Assembly (NCBI RefSeq): GCF_021129305.1 | Contig: NZ_JAJOMB010000007.1 | Span: 124,001 to 188,000 of the forward strand | From: Kineosporia babensis | GTDB taxonomy: Bacteria; Actinomycetota; Actinomycetes; Actinomycetales; Kineosporiaceae | Length of the DNA stretch: 64,000 bases | Direction of reading: 5' to 3' | Shown here: positions 8,692 to 18,166 of the stretch, piece by piece | Numbering within the stretch: position 1 is the stretch's first letter | Layout of the letters: each line of letters begins with the position of its first letter | Translations under genes and position numbers: made by a program | Notes under the pieces: model-generated | Seen by the model: only the letters and a program-made list of their open reading frames with translations | Told to the model about the DNA's origin: nothing | The model's database searches: none

Positions 8692-8706
8692 CTGTACCCC
8701 GTACAG
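8692..8706. promoter_or_regulatory. TetR operator site 1
   Basis: CTGTACCCCGTACAG, a perfect inverted repeat with a 3-nt spacer, 9 bp upstream of the TetR start codon. Its centre is 37 bp from that of site 2. Confidence 0.7.
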
Positions 8707-8727
8707 GCGGAGACTTGCGAGACCTTC

Positions 8728-8770
8728 CCTGTACGGGGTACATGTATGCCGTACATGTACCCCGTACAGG
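8728..8770. promoter_or_regulatory. TetR operator sites 2-4 within a 43-bp inverted repeat
   Basis: Arms CCTGTACGGGGTACATGTA (8728-8746) and its exact reverse complement (8752-8770) flank TGCCG. Inside are three overlapping 15-bp sites at 8729-8743, 8742-8756 and 8755-8769, centred every 13 bp, each of the form TGTA(C/T)NNNGTACA. The array ends 14 bp before the exporter start, so bound repressor would block its transcription. Confidence 0.75.
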
Positions 8771-8783
8771 ATTGGTGGACGCC

Positions 8784-10211
8784 ATGAGGCGTAGTCCCTG
8801 GTCGACCCTGACCGTGCTGGCGCTGGCCCAGTTCATGGTCGTTCTCGACGTCACGATCGTGAATGTCGCGCTGCCCGACCTGCAGGCCGATCTCGGCTTC
8901 AGCGTCGAGAACCTGCAGTGGGTGGTCAGCGCCTACGTGCTGGCCTTCGGCGGTTTCCTGCTGCTCGGCGGGCGCGCGGCCGACCTGCTCGGGCGGCGCC
9001 GGCTGTTCATGGCCGGCCTGGCTCTGTTCGGCGTGGCCTCGCTGGCCGGTGGCCTGGCCGACTCGCAGGGTGCCCTGATCGCCTTCCGCGCGCTGCAGGG
9101 CCTGGGTGGGGCGATGCTCTCCCCCGCCGCGCTCTCCATCCTGACCGTGACCTTCGCCCCGGGCCGCGACCGCAACATCGCGCTGGGCATCTGGGGTGGC
9201 CTGGCCGGGCTGGGCGGCACGCTCGGGGTGGTGGCCGGAGGGTTCCTGGTCGACGGCGCGAGCTGGCGCTGGGTGTTCTTCGTCAACGTGCCGATCACCA
9301 TGCTGGTGGTGGCCCTGACCCCGATGATCGTGCGCGAGAGCAAGGTCGAGAGCGACGGTTCGCCGCGGACCTTCGATGCGCTCGGCGCGGTGCTGGCCAC
9401 GACCGGGGTGCTGGCGCTGATCTACGGCGTGATCCGGGCCGAGACGCTCGGATGGAGCGACGCCGAGGTGCTCGGTTCGCTGGGCGCGGCGGTGGTGCTG
9501 CTGGCCGGGTTCGTCTTCGCCGAGGCTCGTTCGGCCGACCCGCTGGTGCCGCTGCGGATGTTCCGTTCCCGTTCGCTGAGCGCCTCCACGGTCGCGCTCG
9601 GCCTGAACGGCGCCGCCTTCACCTCGATGTTCTTCCTGGCCGCGATCTTCCTGCAGCAGGTGCGCGGCGAGTCGGCGATCCAGACCGGTGTGCAGTTCCT
9701 GCCGATGGGCGTGGCCGCGATCGCCGGGGCGATGTCGGCCTCCAGCGTGGTCACCCGGATCGGGACGCGGCCGGTGCACCTGGCCGGTGCGGTGATGAGC
9801 GTGGGCGGTCTGCTGCTGCTCACCATGGCCGGAGCTTCGGGCTCCTACGCCGCCGAACTGCTGCCGGGCTTCCTGCTCTTCGGTTTCGGGATCATGTGGG
9901 TGGGCGTCCCGGGCCAGATCTCGGCGGTCTCCGAGGTCTCGCACGCCGATGCCGGAACCGCCTCCGGGCTGGTGTCGGCCGGGTACCAGGTGGGTGGTGT
10001 GCTCGGGCTGGCGGTGGTCAACACCCTGTCCACCTCGCTGGCCGAGAGCCGGCTGGCCGAGGGTGCGAGTGCGCAGGAGGCACTGGTCGACGCGTTCCAC
10101 CGGGGTCTGCTGATCGCGGCTGTGCTGGCCGCGGTGAACATCGGGATGGCGCTGATCGCGCGGCAGCGGGTGCCCGATGCGCAGGAGCTGAACGAGACCG
10201 TGGCGGTCTGA
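8784..10211 (+). CDS. DHA2-family MFS drug exporter
   Basis: Proton-coupled efflux protein of 475 aa with about 14 membrane segments. Seen motifs: LDVTIVNVALPDLQ at TM1, LGGRAADLLGRRRLF (motif A) and RALQGLGGAMLSPA. It resembles EmrB/QacA exporters of antibiotics or toxic lipophiles. ATG 8784 is chosen; GTG 8775 and TTG 8772 are in frame just upstream. Controlled by the TetR operator array directly upstream. Substrate cannot be read from sequence. Confidence 0.88.
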   Translation: MRRSPWSTLTVLALAQFMVVLDVTIVNVALPDLQADLGFSVENLQWVVSAYVLAFGGFLLLGGRAADLLGRRRLFMAGLALFGVASLAGGLADSQGALIAFRALQGLGGAMLSPAALSILTVTFAPGRDRNIALGIWGGLAGLGGTLGVVAGGFLVDGASWRWVFFVNVPITMLVVALTPMIVRESKVESDGSPRTFDALGAVLATTGVLALIYGVIRAETLGWSDAEVLGSLGAAVVLLAGFVFAEARSADPLVPLRMFRSRSLSASTVALGLNGAAFTSMFFLAAIFLQQVRGESAIQTGVQFLPMGVAAIAGAMSASSVVTRIGTRPVHLAGAVMSVGGLLLLTMAGASGSYAAELLPGFLLFGFGIMWVGVPGQISAVSEVSHADAGTASGLVSAGYQVGGVLGLAVVNTLSTSLAESRLAEGASAQEALVDAFHRGLLIAAVLAAVNIGMALIARQRVPDAQELNETVAV

Positions 10212-10312
10212 CTCACCTTCTGGGCTTCGTCGGGAGCGGATAGCATGAGCCGGATTCCGTGCTCCGCCACAGGCCCGCGCCCGACGAAGCCAGACCGATG
10301 CAGGGAGAGCCG

Positions 10313-12157
10313 ATGCCACGCCGGTCCCGAACGTCCATGCCCGCCGCCACCCGGTCCCGCACCCGACAGGGGCTGGCTGTTCTGGGAGTGCTGGCGGTCG
10401 GCGGTTCCCTGGCGGCGGCCGGGCCGGCTGCAGCTGCCGGTACCGCGGCCCCCAAGGAGGCGCAGGCGATCGGTTACGGCGGCGCGGTGTCCACGGTCGA
10501 TCCGGATGCCACCGCGGTCGGCCTCGAGGTGCTGCGCAAGGGCGGGAACGCGGCCGATGCGGCGATCGCCTCCGCGGCGGCCCTGGGCGTCACCGAGCCC
10601 TACTCCGCGGGGATCGGCGGCGGCGGATTCCTGGTGTACTACAACGCCAAGACCAAGAAGGTCACCACCCTGGACGGGCGCGAGACCGCCCCGAAGGCCT
10701 TCGCCCCCAACACCTTGCAGAACGCGGACGGCTCCGCCCTCGACTTCAACAGCGTGGTCAACTCCGGGCTGTCGGTCGGTGTCCCGGGCACCCCTGCGCT
10801 CTGGGACAAGGCCGCGAAGAAACTCGGCACCTGGAACCTCGACAAACTGCTCGCCCCGGCCCAGAAGCTGGCCGCGCAGGGCTTCGTGGTGGACGAGACG
10901 TTCCACTCCCAGACCGCCACGAACGCCCAGCGCTTCGCCAGGTTCCCGGCGACTGCGGCGATCTACCTGCCCGGCGGCAAGGCTCCCGAGGTCGGCACCA
11001 CGTTCACCAACCCCGACCTGGCCAAGTCCTACGGGATCCTGCGCAGCCAGGGTGTGAAGGCGCTCTACCAGGGCGAAATCGGCAAGGCCCTGGTGCAGAC
11101 GGCGCGTGAGCCGCAGACCACCGACGGCTCCCAGGTGTTCAAGGGCCTGATCACCCTGAACGACCTGAAGTCGTACCAGGCGCTCACCCGCAAGCCCACG
11201 GTCAGCAAGTACAAGAACCTTTCCGTCTACGGCATGCCCACCCCCTCCTCCGGCGGCATCGCGGTCGGCGAGGCGCTGAACCTGCTCGAGGCCTACCCGG
11301 GCAAGCCGCTGAACAAGGTCTCGCAGACGCAGTACCTGCACCGCCTGGCCGAGGCCAGTGCCACCGCCTTCGCCGACCGCAACCGCTGGGTCGGGGACTT
11401 CGGCGGCACTCCCACCCAGCAGCTCCTCTCGCAAGGCTTCGCCGACGAGCGGGCCTGCCAGCTGTTCGACGCGGAAAAGGCTGCGGCCCGGCCGATCCCG
11501 TTCGGTCGCCCGGACGGGCGTTACGGCGACTGCACCCTGCCGTTCGTGGCCCAGCAGGCTCCCCGCGACGACCACGGCACCACGCATCTCACGGTCGCCG
11601 ACAAGTGGGGCAACGTGGCCGCGTACACGCTGACCATCGAGCAGACCGGCGGCTCGGGCATCACCGTGCCGGGCTACGGCATCCTGCTCAACAACGAGCT
11701 GACCGACTTCAACTTCGTGCCGCTGACCGCCGGGGTGCCCGACCCGAACCTGCCGGGCCCGGCCAAGCGCCCCCGTTCGTCGATGGCGCCGACCATCATC
11801 ACCAAGGGCGCCAAGCCCTACCTGGCGCTGGGCTCCCCCGGCGGCGCCACGATCATCACCACGGTGCTGCAGGTCGCCACCGGAAACCTGGACCGCAAGC
11901 TGTCGCTGGTGGATGCCATTGCGGCACCGCGCCTGTCGTCCCGCAACGGGGCCACGAGCGATGCCGAGCCGGGTATCACGGGTGGAGAGCTGGGCCAGTC
12001 GTTGACCGCGCTCGGGCACTCGCTGAAGGAGACGCCGGAAATCGGTGCGGCGACGGGCATTCAGTTCCTGTCGGGCAAGCGCCTCGTCGCGGCGGCGGAG
12101 CCGACGCGGCGTGGGGGTGGCGCGGCCGCCGTGGTCAGCAAGAAGCCGCTGAAGTAG
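10313..12157 (+). CDS. ggt: Gamma-glutamyltransferase, secreted
   Basis: Glutathione hydrolase/transpeptidase precursor of 614 aa. A signal peptide (GLAVLGVLAVGGSLAAAGPAAAA) follows a basic N-terminus. Start ATG 10313 has GGGAGAG just upstream; upstream in-frame starts lack this. Family marks: GGNAADAAIASAAALGVTEP, GIGGGGFLVYY, the autocleavage/nucleophile Thr of GTTHLTV (about residue 423), RPRSSMAPTI and the oxyanion-site GSPGG. The proenzyme should self-cleave into large and small subunits. It would act outside the membrane on gamma-glutamyl compounds; actinobacteria often use mycothiol or ergothioneine, so glutathione need not be the substrate. Confidence 0.92.
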   Translation: MPRRSRTSMPAATRSRTRQGLAVLGVLAVGGSLAAAGPAAAAGTAAPKEAQAIGYGGAVSTVDPDATAVGLEVLRKGGNAADAAIASAAALGVTEPYSAGIGGGGFLVYYNAKTKKVTTLDGRETAPKAFAPNTLQNADGSALDFNSVVNSGLSVGVPGTPALWDKAAKKLGTWNLDKLLAPAQKLAAQGFVVDETFHSQTATNAQRFARFPATAAIYLPGGKAPEVGTTFTNPDLAKSYGILRSQGVKALYQGEIGKALVQTAREPQTTDGSQVFKGLITLNDLKSYQALTRKPTVSKYKNLSVYGMPTPSSGGIAVGEALNLLEAYPGKPLNKVSQTQYLHRLAEASATAFADRNRWVGDFGGTPTQQLLSQGFADERACQLFDAEKAAARPIPFGRPDGRYGDCTLPFVAQQAPRDDHGTTHLTVADKWGNVAAYTLTIEQTGGSGITVPGYGILLNNELTDFNFVPLTAGVPDPNLPGPAKRPRSSMAPTIITKGAKPYLALGSPGGATIITTVLQVATGNLDRKLSLVDAIAAPRLSSRNGATSDAEPGITGGELGQSLTALGHSLKETPEIGAATGIQFLSGKRLVAAAEPTRRGGGAAAVVSKKPLK

Positions 12158-12257
12158 CGGCCGGCCGGCTCACGAAATGCCACTGCTCGTAGCAGACCGT
12201 GGATAAAGACGCGCAAACCCGCCCCTGAGAGCCACCGAACCGCGAATACTTGCCTGC

Positions 12258-14315
12258 GTGGTAGCCACGGACGGGGCCAGTGATGCGCAGGACGACGCTG
12301 CTGTCCCAGCGCTGGCCCGGTTACTGTCGCCGCGCTCGGTGGTGGTGGTCGGCGCCACCGACCGTCCCGGCTCCTACGCCGCGCAAACCCTGCTCAACCT
12401 GCAGAGAGCCGAATTCGGCGGCGGGCTGGCCGGAGTGCACCCGCGGCACGGCAAGATCCTTGGGGTGCCGTGCCGTTCGGACCTGGCCGGTGCTCTGGAA
12501 GTTCTCGGCGGTCCGGCCGACGCGGTGGTCGTGGCCACCACCGCGGCCACCGTTCCCGACTACCTGGCCGAGGCCGGGCGACTGGGCTGCGGCGGCGCGG
12601 TGGTGTTCGCCGGGGGATTCCGGGAGACCGGCGATCTGGGGGCCGAACAGCGTCTGATCGCAGCAGCGGGCCGACACGGCCTGCCGGTGATCGGGCCGAA
12701 CACGAGCGGTCTGGTCAGCACGCGCAGCCGGGCTCCGCTGTGGGGTGAGCCGGTGACCCTGCCGGGCCTCGGCCGAGGAGACGACGGGCTGGCGCTGATC
12801 ACCGAGAGCGGCAGCACCGGCATGCTGATGCTCGCTCACCGGCAGGGGCAGGGCCTGCACACCGTGGTCTCGCTGGGCAATGCGTCAATGGTCGACACTC
12901 CTGCCGCGCTCAGCAATCTAGCTGCGACAGAAGGTGTTCGAGCAGTAGCGCTGTACCTGGAGCGAATCCCGGACGGGCCTGGGCTGGCAACCGCACTGGC
13001 CCGCTGCGCCCAGGCCGACATCCGGCTGGCCGTGCTGCGGACGGGCCGCCGTCGCACGCCCGCGCCGGTACTCGATGCTCTGCTGGACGAGGCCGGGGCA
13101 GTGCGCTGCCGCGACGTGCACCAGCTGCTGGAGACCGCTCGGGCTCTGGCTCAGGGCCGGCGCAGCAGCAAGGCGGTCGCCGTGGTCACCTCCTCCGACT
13201 CAGACGCCGCGCTCGCCGCCGACCTGGCCGAAGACCACGGCGTGGAGCTCGCCGAGCTGTCCAAGAGCACCTGCAAGGACCTGGCCGCCCGTTTGCCCCG
13301 GACCGCAACCCCGGCCAATCCGCTGAACCACACCACGCAGCTGTGGGCCGACTCCACCACCCTCGCCGAGATCACCGCCACCGTCGCCGCCGATCCGGGG
13401 GTAGGCACCGTTCTCTACGTGCAGGATGAACCACCCGGCCTGCACCCCGAAGACTCGGCCGAGTGGCTCGCCACCCGTGATGGAGCGCTGCGCGGGGGTA
13501 CGCGCGAAGACGTGGACGTATTACTCGTGGCCGGTATGCCGGGGCAGGAACCGGCCGGAGCGGTGTCGGGCTTGTCAGCGGCCATGGCTGCGATGGCCCA
13601 ATTACGTTCGCCGGCGCCGGATCCTGAACGTTTGGCCAGGATCGCCACGGTGGCCGAGCGCGAGCCCAAACCTCAGCCCTCCGCCCACCTGATCGCCGAG
13701 CACGCCGCCAAAGCGTTGTTGGATCAGGCTGGGATCGATGTGTTGCGGCACGCGGTTGTGCCGGTGCCGGACAAAGAACGTGGGGACGAGGCGGTGGCCG
13801 CCGCGGTTGCGCTGGCAGCCGCTCAAATCGGCTTTCCGGTCACTCTGCGCCTCTCAGTGCCCGGCACCGGCTCCTCCCCCGACGCTCCTGCCCTGAACAG
13901 CGCTGACAAGGTCAGCCGCAAAGTCACCGAACTCCTGGCGGGGGCGGCCGATCTGGATGTCATAACCCGATGCAACGCGGCCTTCCTGATCGAGGCGCTG
14001 GCCCGGCCGGGTGTTCCGCTGACCATGACCGCCCACCGCGACGGACCGGTACCCGCCCTGACCATCGGACTGGGCGGAGCGTGGGGGCAGGTCCTCGGCG
14101 AGACCCGAACCGTGCCCCTGCCCGTCGACGCCGAGCGGATTGCCGTGGCCACCGCCTCGCTGCCGGGCACGGCCACGGTTGATCTGCCGGCCACCAGCCG
14201 GGCTGCGGGACGTCTGGCCGACCTCTTCGTGAACGGCGGCTTCGCCGAGTTCCGGGTCACGCTGACCGACGGCACCGCAGTGCGGGCACAGGCCCGGCGC
14301 CTCAGCAGCATTTGA
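12258..14315 (+). CDS. ADP-forming acyl-CoA synthetase-like protein, lacking the usual His loop
   Basis: A 685-aa protein with the order of NDP-forming acyl-CoA synthetases: CoA-binding domain (LLSPRSVVVVGATDRPGSYAAQ), succinyl-CoA-synthetase-alpha-like flavodoxin fold (GPNTSGLV; ITESGSTGMLMLAHRQGQG; SLGNASMVD), and a C-terminal ATP-grasp-like domain from about residue 475 (AKALLDQAGIDV). Family members carry K-G-x-x...SHTGALAG with the phosphohistidine; here the text goes LRTGRRRTPAP straight to VLDALLDEAGAV, so that loop is missing. It may be catalytically altered or regulatory. Start GTG 12258, probably leaderless (AATACT 7 nt upstream). Confidence 0.7.
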   Translation: MVATDGASDAQDDAAVPALARLLSPRSVVVVGATDRPGSYAAQTLLNLQRAEFGGGLAGVHPRHGKILGVPCRSDLAGALEVLGGPADAVVVATTAATVPDYLAEAGRLGCGGAVVFAGGFRETGDLGAEQRLIAAAGRHGLPVIGPNTSGLVSTRSRAPLWGEPVTLPGLGRGDDGLALITESGSTGMLMLAHRQGQGLHTVVSLGNASMVDTPAALSNLAATEGVRAVALYLERIPDGPGLATALARCAQADIRLAVLRTGRRRTPAPVLDALLDEAGAVRCRDVHQLLETARALAQGRRSSKAVAVVTSSDSDAALAADLAEDHGVELAELSKSTCKDLAARLPRTATPANPLNHTTQLWADSTTLAEITATVAADPGVGTVLYVQDEPPGLHPEDSAEWLATRDGALRGGTREDVDVLLVAGMPGQEPAGAVSGLSAAMAAMAQLRSPAPDPERLARIATVAEREPKPQPSAHLIAEHAAKALLDQAGIDVLRHAVVPVPDKERGDEAVAAAVALAAAQIGFPVTLRLSVPGTGSSPDAPALNSADKVSRKVTELLAGAADLDVITRCNAAFLIEALARPGVPLTMTAHRDGPVPALTIGLGGAWGQVLGETRTVPLPVDAERIAVATASLPGTATVDLPATSRAAGRLADLFVNGGFAEFRVTLTDGTAVRAQARRLSSI

Positions 14316-14330
14316 GTTGAACGTTCAACT
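14315..14330. promoter_or_regulatory. Perfect 16-bp palindrome, candidate TetR operator
   Basis: AGTTGAACGTTCAACT overlaps the stop codon region of the preceding gene and lies 16 bp before the start of the luciferase-like/hemerythrin gene. The form TTGAAC-GTTCAA is typical of TetR operators; the likely binder is the TetR encoded at 15991. Confidence 0.6.
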
Positions 14331-14346
14331 GCGTCATGATGGAGCC

Positions 14347-15978
14347 ATGACCGACTACGGCCACGAGCTGCTCTTCGGGTCCTTCCTCACCCCCTCCGCG
14401 CAGGACGCCGAACAGGTCGTCGCGCTGGCCCAGTTCGCCGAGGGCGAGGGCCTGGACCTGGTCACCTTCCAGGACCACCCGTACCAGCCGGCCTTCCTCG
14501 ACACGCTCACCCTGATGTCGTACGTGGCCGCCGCGACCAGCCGGATCCGGATCGCCGGCAACGTGCTCAATCTGCCGCTGCGCCAGCCCGTCGTGCTCGC
14601 CCGCAGCGCCGCCTCGCTCGATCTGCTCAGCGGTGGCCGTTACGAACTGGGCCTGGGCGCGGGCGCTTTCTGGGACGCGATCGAGGCCGCGGGCGGTCGT
14701 CGGCTCAGCCCCAAGCAGGCGGTCGAGGCACTGGACGAGGCCATTCAGGTGATTCGCGGCGTCTGGTCCAGCGAGCGCGGCGGGGTTCGCGTGCCGGGTG
14801 AGTACTACCAGGTCAACGGGGCCAAGCGGGGTCCGGCGGCGGCGCATCCGATCGGCATCTGGCTGGGGGCGTACAAGCCGCGGATGCTGGCGCTGACCGG
14901 TCGTACGGCCGACGGCTGGCTGCCCTCGCTGAGCTATTTGCCCGGTGGGCCGGGCGATCTGGTCGAGATGAACCAGCGGATCGACGACGCGGCGCAGGAA
15001 GCCGGGCGCGAACCGGCTGCGGTACGGCGGCTGCTCAACATCGGCGGGCAGTTCAGCGCCGCGAGCGGTGGTCTGCTGCAGGGTCCGCCGAAGCAGTGGG
15101 TGGAAGAACTGACCGATCTGGCCCTCACCCACGGCATCAGCGGTTTCGTCCTGGCCGGCGACGACCCGCAGGCGATGCGCCTGTTCGCTGCCGAAGTCGC
15201 GCCCGCGGTACGCGAGAACGTCGAGACAGAACGGCGGAACCCGGCAAGCACCGATCAGGGACGGGCGGGGTCGCCGAGTGCCCCGACGTCACCGGATACC
15301 CCCAATGATGGACGTCCCAGCGCACCTGGCGCTCAAGCGTCCGTTGCTGGAAAGGCCGGGAACGCTACGAAACTGCGCGCGCAACCGACGCGGGACGACG
15401 GCGTCCGTCTCAGTTCCCGCACGATGTGGGACGAAACCACCCGCCCGCAGGCGCCTTCGGCCCCGGCCGGGCACGACTACTCCGAGATGGCCCAGTCGGC
15501 CGGGCAGCACCTGATCGACGTGCACGACCATCTGCGCTCCGAACTGGACGAGCTGCGCGGCCTGATCGAGCAGGTCAAGGAGGGGCGGATCTCGGCCGGG
15601 CAGGCCCGTTCGGAGATCAACCAGATGACGATGCGGCAGAACGACTGGACGCTGGGCGCCTACTGCGCGCGCTACTGCCGCACCCTGACCACGCACCACA
15701 CGCTCGAGGACGCGCAGATCTTCCCGCATCTGCGCGCCGCCGACACCGGGCTGGCCCCGGTGATCGACCGGCTGGAGAGCGAACACCGGGCGATCCACGA
15801 CATTCTCACCGAAGTCGACTCCGCACTGGTCGGATACGTCCGCAACCCGGACGATTTCACCGGTCTGGACGGCGCGGTCGACCTGCTGACCGACATGCTG
15901 CGTTCGCACCTGGCCTACGAGGAGCAGCAGATCGTCGAGCCGCTGGCGCGTTTCGGCTTCTTCCCCGGGCAGCTGTGA
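14347..15978 (+). CDS. Luciferase-like flavin oxidoreductase fused to hemerythrin domain
   Basis: A 543-aa fusion. Residues 1-290 form an LLM (bacterial luciferase-like, FMN/F420-dependent) domain: GEGLDLVTFQDHPYQPAFLD, TSRIRIAGNVLNLPLRQPVVLARSAASLDLLSGGR, LGAYKPRMLALTGRTADGW. About 75 residues of Pro/Ser/Arg-rich linker follow. Residues 375-540 form a hemerythrin HHE domain with ligands H..HDH (HLIDVHDHL), HHTLEDAQIFPHL, ESEHRAIHD and HLAYEEQQIVEP, a full diiron set. The pairing suggests oxygen, NO or redox sensing tied to flavin chemistry. ATG 14347 is chosen; TTG 14317 lies inside the operator. A TetR gene follows after 12 bp. Confidence 0.85.
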   Translation: MTDYGHELLFGSFLTPSAQDAEQVVALAQFAEGEGLDLVTFQDHPYQPAFLDTLTLMSYVAAATSRIRIAGNVLNLPLRQPVVLARSAASLDLLSGGRYELGLGAGAFWDAIEAAGGRRLSPKQAVEALDEAIQVIRGVWSSERGGVRVPGEYYQVNGAKRGPAAAHPIGIWLGAYKPRMLALTGRTADGWLPSLSYLPGGPGDLVEMNQRIDDAAQEAGREPAAVRRLLNIGGQFSAASGGLLQGPPKQWVEELTDLALTHGISGFVLAGDDPQAMRLFAAEVAPAVRENVETERRNPASTDQGRAGSPSAPTSPDTPNDGRPSAPGAQASVAGKAGNATKLRAQPTRDDGVRLSSRTMWDETTRPQAPSAPAGHDYSEMAQSAGQHLIDVHDHLRSELDELRGLIEQVKEGRISAGQARSEINQMTMRQNDWTLGAYCARYCRTLTTHHTLEDAQIFPHLRAADTGLAPVIDRLESEHRAIHDILTEVDSALVGYVRNPDDFTGLDGAVDLLTDMLRSHLAYEEQQIVEPLARFGFFPGQL

Positions 15979-15990
15979 TTCGATGACGCA

Positions 15991-16563
15991 ATGGCCGGTG
16001 CCCGGGAACGGATCGTCGAGGGTACCGCCGGTCTGCTGGCCCGGCGCGGCCTGCAGGCCACCTCGCTGAGCGAGATCCTGGCCGCGTCGAAAGTGGCCCG
16101 GGGCTCGATGTACCACTCCTTTCCGGACGGCAAGGAGCAGGTGGTCTCGGAGGCCCTCGGGCTGGCCGGGCAGCGCACCACCGCCTGGCTGGAACGCTGG
16201 GACGGCGATCCGGCCGAGCAGGTCACCCAGCGTTTTCTGCACGCCTGGCGGCTGCTGCTGTCCCGGTCGGACTGCACCACCGGGTGTGCGGTGGTCGCGG
16301 TGACGGTGGCCTCGGATTCCAAGCGGCTGCTGGACGACGCGGCCGATGTGTTCCGGGGCTGGCGGGACCGTTTGACCCAACTGCTCGAGCGGGGTGGGCT
16401 GCCGGCGCCCCGGGCGGCCGGTTTCGCCACCCTGCTGCTGGCCGCCACCGAGGGCGCGGTGGTGATGGCCCGGGCGGAACGCAATCTGGAGCCCTTCGAG
16501 CTGACCGCCGAACAGTTGCTCGACCAGGTGCGGGCCCTACTGCGCGAGCTACCCCGCCCCTGA
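15991..16563 (+). CDS. TetR-family regulator (LmrA/YxaF-like)
   Basis: A 190-aa repressor. HTH at residues 5-50 (IVEGTAGLLARRGLQATSLSEILAASKVARGSMYHSFPDGKEQ). The SMYHSFPDGKEQ turn and the conserved Cys pair region (SDCTTGCAVVAVTVAS) are typical of the LmrA/YxaF subgroup. It follows the LLM-hemerythrin gene by 12 bp, so both may be autoregulated from the palindrome at 14315. The converging exporter at 16673 could be a second target, since a related inverted repeat lies in its promoter. Confidence 0.85.
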   Translation: MAGARERIVEGTAGLLARRGLQATSLSEILAASKVARGSMYHSFPDGKEQVVSEALGLAGQRTTAWLERWDGDPAEQVTQRFLHAWRLLLSRSDCTTGCAVVAVTVASDSKRLLDDAADVFRGWRDRLTQLLERGGLPAPRAAGFATLLLAATEGAVVMARAERNLEPFELTAEQLLDQVRALLRELPRP

Positions 16564-16625
16564 GCCGCCGGCCGGCAGCGTTCGGTGCGTACCCCGTCCT
16601 TTGCTTTGTAACCCCGCCCCAAAAC

Positions 16626-16659
16626 AACTGTGGCCCAGGTAAGCACCTGGGCCACAGTT
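16626..16659. terminator. Bidirectional intrinsic terminator
   Basis: A perfect 15-bp stem (AACTGTGGCCCAGGT) around the loop AAGC sits between converging genes. On the minus strand it is followed by GTTTTGG, so it best serves the exporter; the plus side lacks a strong T tract. Confidence 0.8.
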
Positions 16660-16672
16660 CACTTCTCTACCG

Positions 16673-18166
16673 TTAGCGCGCCAGCCCCGAGACCTGCGAG
16701 AACTCGCCGCTCAGGCCGACCGCCGCTTCTTCCCGCTCCTCCTGGACCGAAACCGGCTTACTGCTGCGGCCACCGAACAGGCCGATCAGCGCGACTACCC
16801 CGAACGCGGCCCCGCCCAGGGCGAAGATCAGGACATAAGCGCCTTCGGTGGGCAGCCCGTGCACGTCGCTGACCATGGCGGTGAGCAGGCTGACGGTCAG
16901 CGCACTGGCCACCGCGCTGCCGACCGAGCGCATGATCGAGTTCACGCTGTTGGCCACGCCGGTCTCGGCCGGCGGGACCGCCTGCACCAGCAGCGCGGGC
17001 AGGGTGGCGAAGCCGAACGTGACGGCGACCTGGACCAGGATCCCGAACACGATCATCTGCCAGGTCTGGGTGTGCCACAGCGCCATGCCGGCGAAACCGA
17101 CCAGGCCGAAGGCCGAGCCGATCGCCAGTGCCCGGTTGCCGCCGACCCGGTGCACCAGACCGCCGATCAGCGGCGCCACCAGCACGCCGACCACACCGCC
17201 GGGCAGCAGGTACACGGCGCTGGCGGTGAGCACGTCCGCGCCGAAGCCGTAACCGGTGATCCGGTCGGGGGTCTGGACGAAGTCGGTGATGCCGAGGAAC
17301 GAGGAGAACATGCCGAAGCCGATCAGCAGGCCGGCCGCGTTGGCCTTGACCACGCCCCGGTCGGCCAGCAGCTTCGGCGAGGCCAGCGGCTGCGCCAGCT
17401 TGCCCTCCACGACCAGCCAGGCGCCCAGCACGATCACCGAGGCGACGAACATGCCGATGGTCAGCGGCGAACCCCAGCCCCAGCTCTCGCCCTGCGAGAT
17501 CGGCAGGAGCAGCAGGACCAGGCCGGCCCCGAGGATGCCCGCGCCCAGCCAGTCGACGCTGGTGGCGCTGTTCGGGGCCTGCTTGCGCGGCAGCGTGAAC
17601 CAGCCGATCACCAGGGCGATCGCGGTGATCGCGAGGCCGAACCAGAACGGCCGGCGGTAGCTGGCCTCGCCCTGGGTGAGCAGGCCGGTGACCAGCAGAC
17701 CGACCACCCCGCCGACTCCGAGGGTGGCGCTGACCAGGGCCATCGCCTGGGTCAGGCGCTGCGGCGGGACCTCTTCGCGCAGCACGCCCATGGACAGCGG
17801 GAACAGGCCGTAGGAGGCGCCCTGCAGCACGCGGGCGGCGATCAGCAGCGGCAGCGAGTGGGTGAACAGGGCCAGCATCGTGCCGATCAGCACGGTGACC
17901 ATGATCCCGAGCATCACCGGCCGGCGGCCGTACACGTCGCCCATCCGGCCGAGCACGGGCGTGGCCACGGCGGCGGCCAGCAGGTTGGCGGTCAGGACCC
18001 AGCCGGCGGCGGTGAGGTCGGCGTCGAGCTGCTGGGCGATCCGGGACAGGACCGGCACGACCAGGGTCTGCAGCAGCGACACGTTGATCACCGCCATCGC
18101 CAGGCCGACGATCAGCAGGGTGTGGTTCTTGGTGGGGGTGGTGCTCGGGGGGCTCACCGCGGCCAT
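16673..18166 (-). CDS. MFS transporter, DHA2-like
   Basis: A 497-aa permease with about 14 hydrophobic segments. Motif A is [14 protein letters not shown] and the TM4 region is [22 protein letters not shown]. The polar C-terminal tail ([17 protein letters not shown]) is cytoplasmic. Probably proton-driven efflux of a small organic compound. ATG 18166 is the only good start before the operator-like inverted repeat at 18242. Divergent from tex, convergent with the TetR at 15991, which is a candidate regulator. Confidence 0.85.
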   Translation of the reverse strand: MAAVSPPSTTPTKNHTLLIVGLAMAVINVSLLQTLVVPVLSRIAQQLDADLTAAGWVLTANLLAAAVATPVLGRMGDVYGRRPVMLGIMVTVLIGTMLALFTHSLPLLIAARVLQGASYGLFPLSMGVLREEVPPQRLTQAMALVSATLGVGGVVGLLVTGLLTQGEASYRRPFWFGLAITAIALVIGWFTLPRKQAPNSATSVDWLGAGILGAGLVLLLLPISQGESWGWGSPLTIGMFVASVIVLGAWLVVEGKLAQPLASPKLLADRGVVKANAAGLLIGFGMFSSFLGITDFVQTPDRITGYGFGADVLTASAVYLLPGGVVGVLVAPLIGGLVHRVGGNRALAIGSAFGLVGFAGMALWHTQTWQMIVFGILVQVAVTFGFATLPALLVQAVPPAETGVANSVNSIMRSVGSAVASALTVSLLTAMVSDVHGLPTEGAYVLIFALGGAAFGVVALIGLFGGRSSKPVSVQEEREEAAVGLSGEFSQVSGLAR

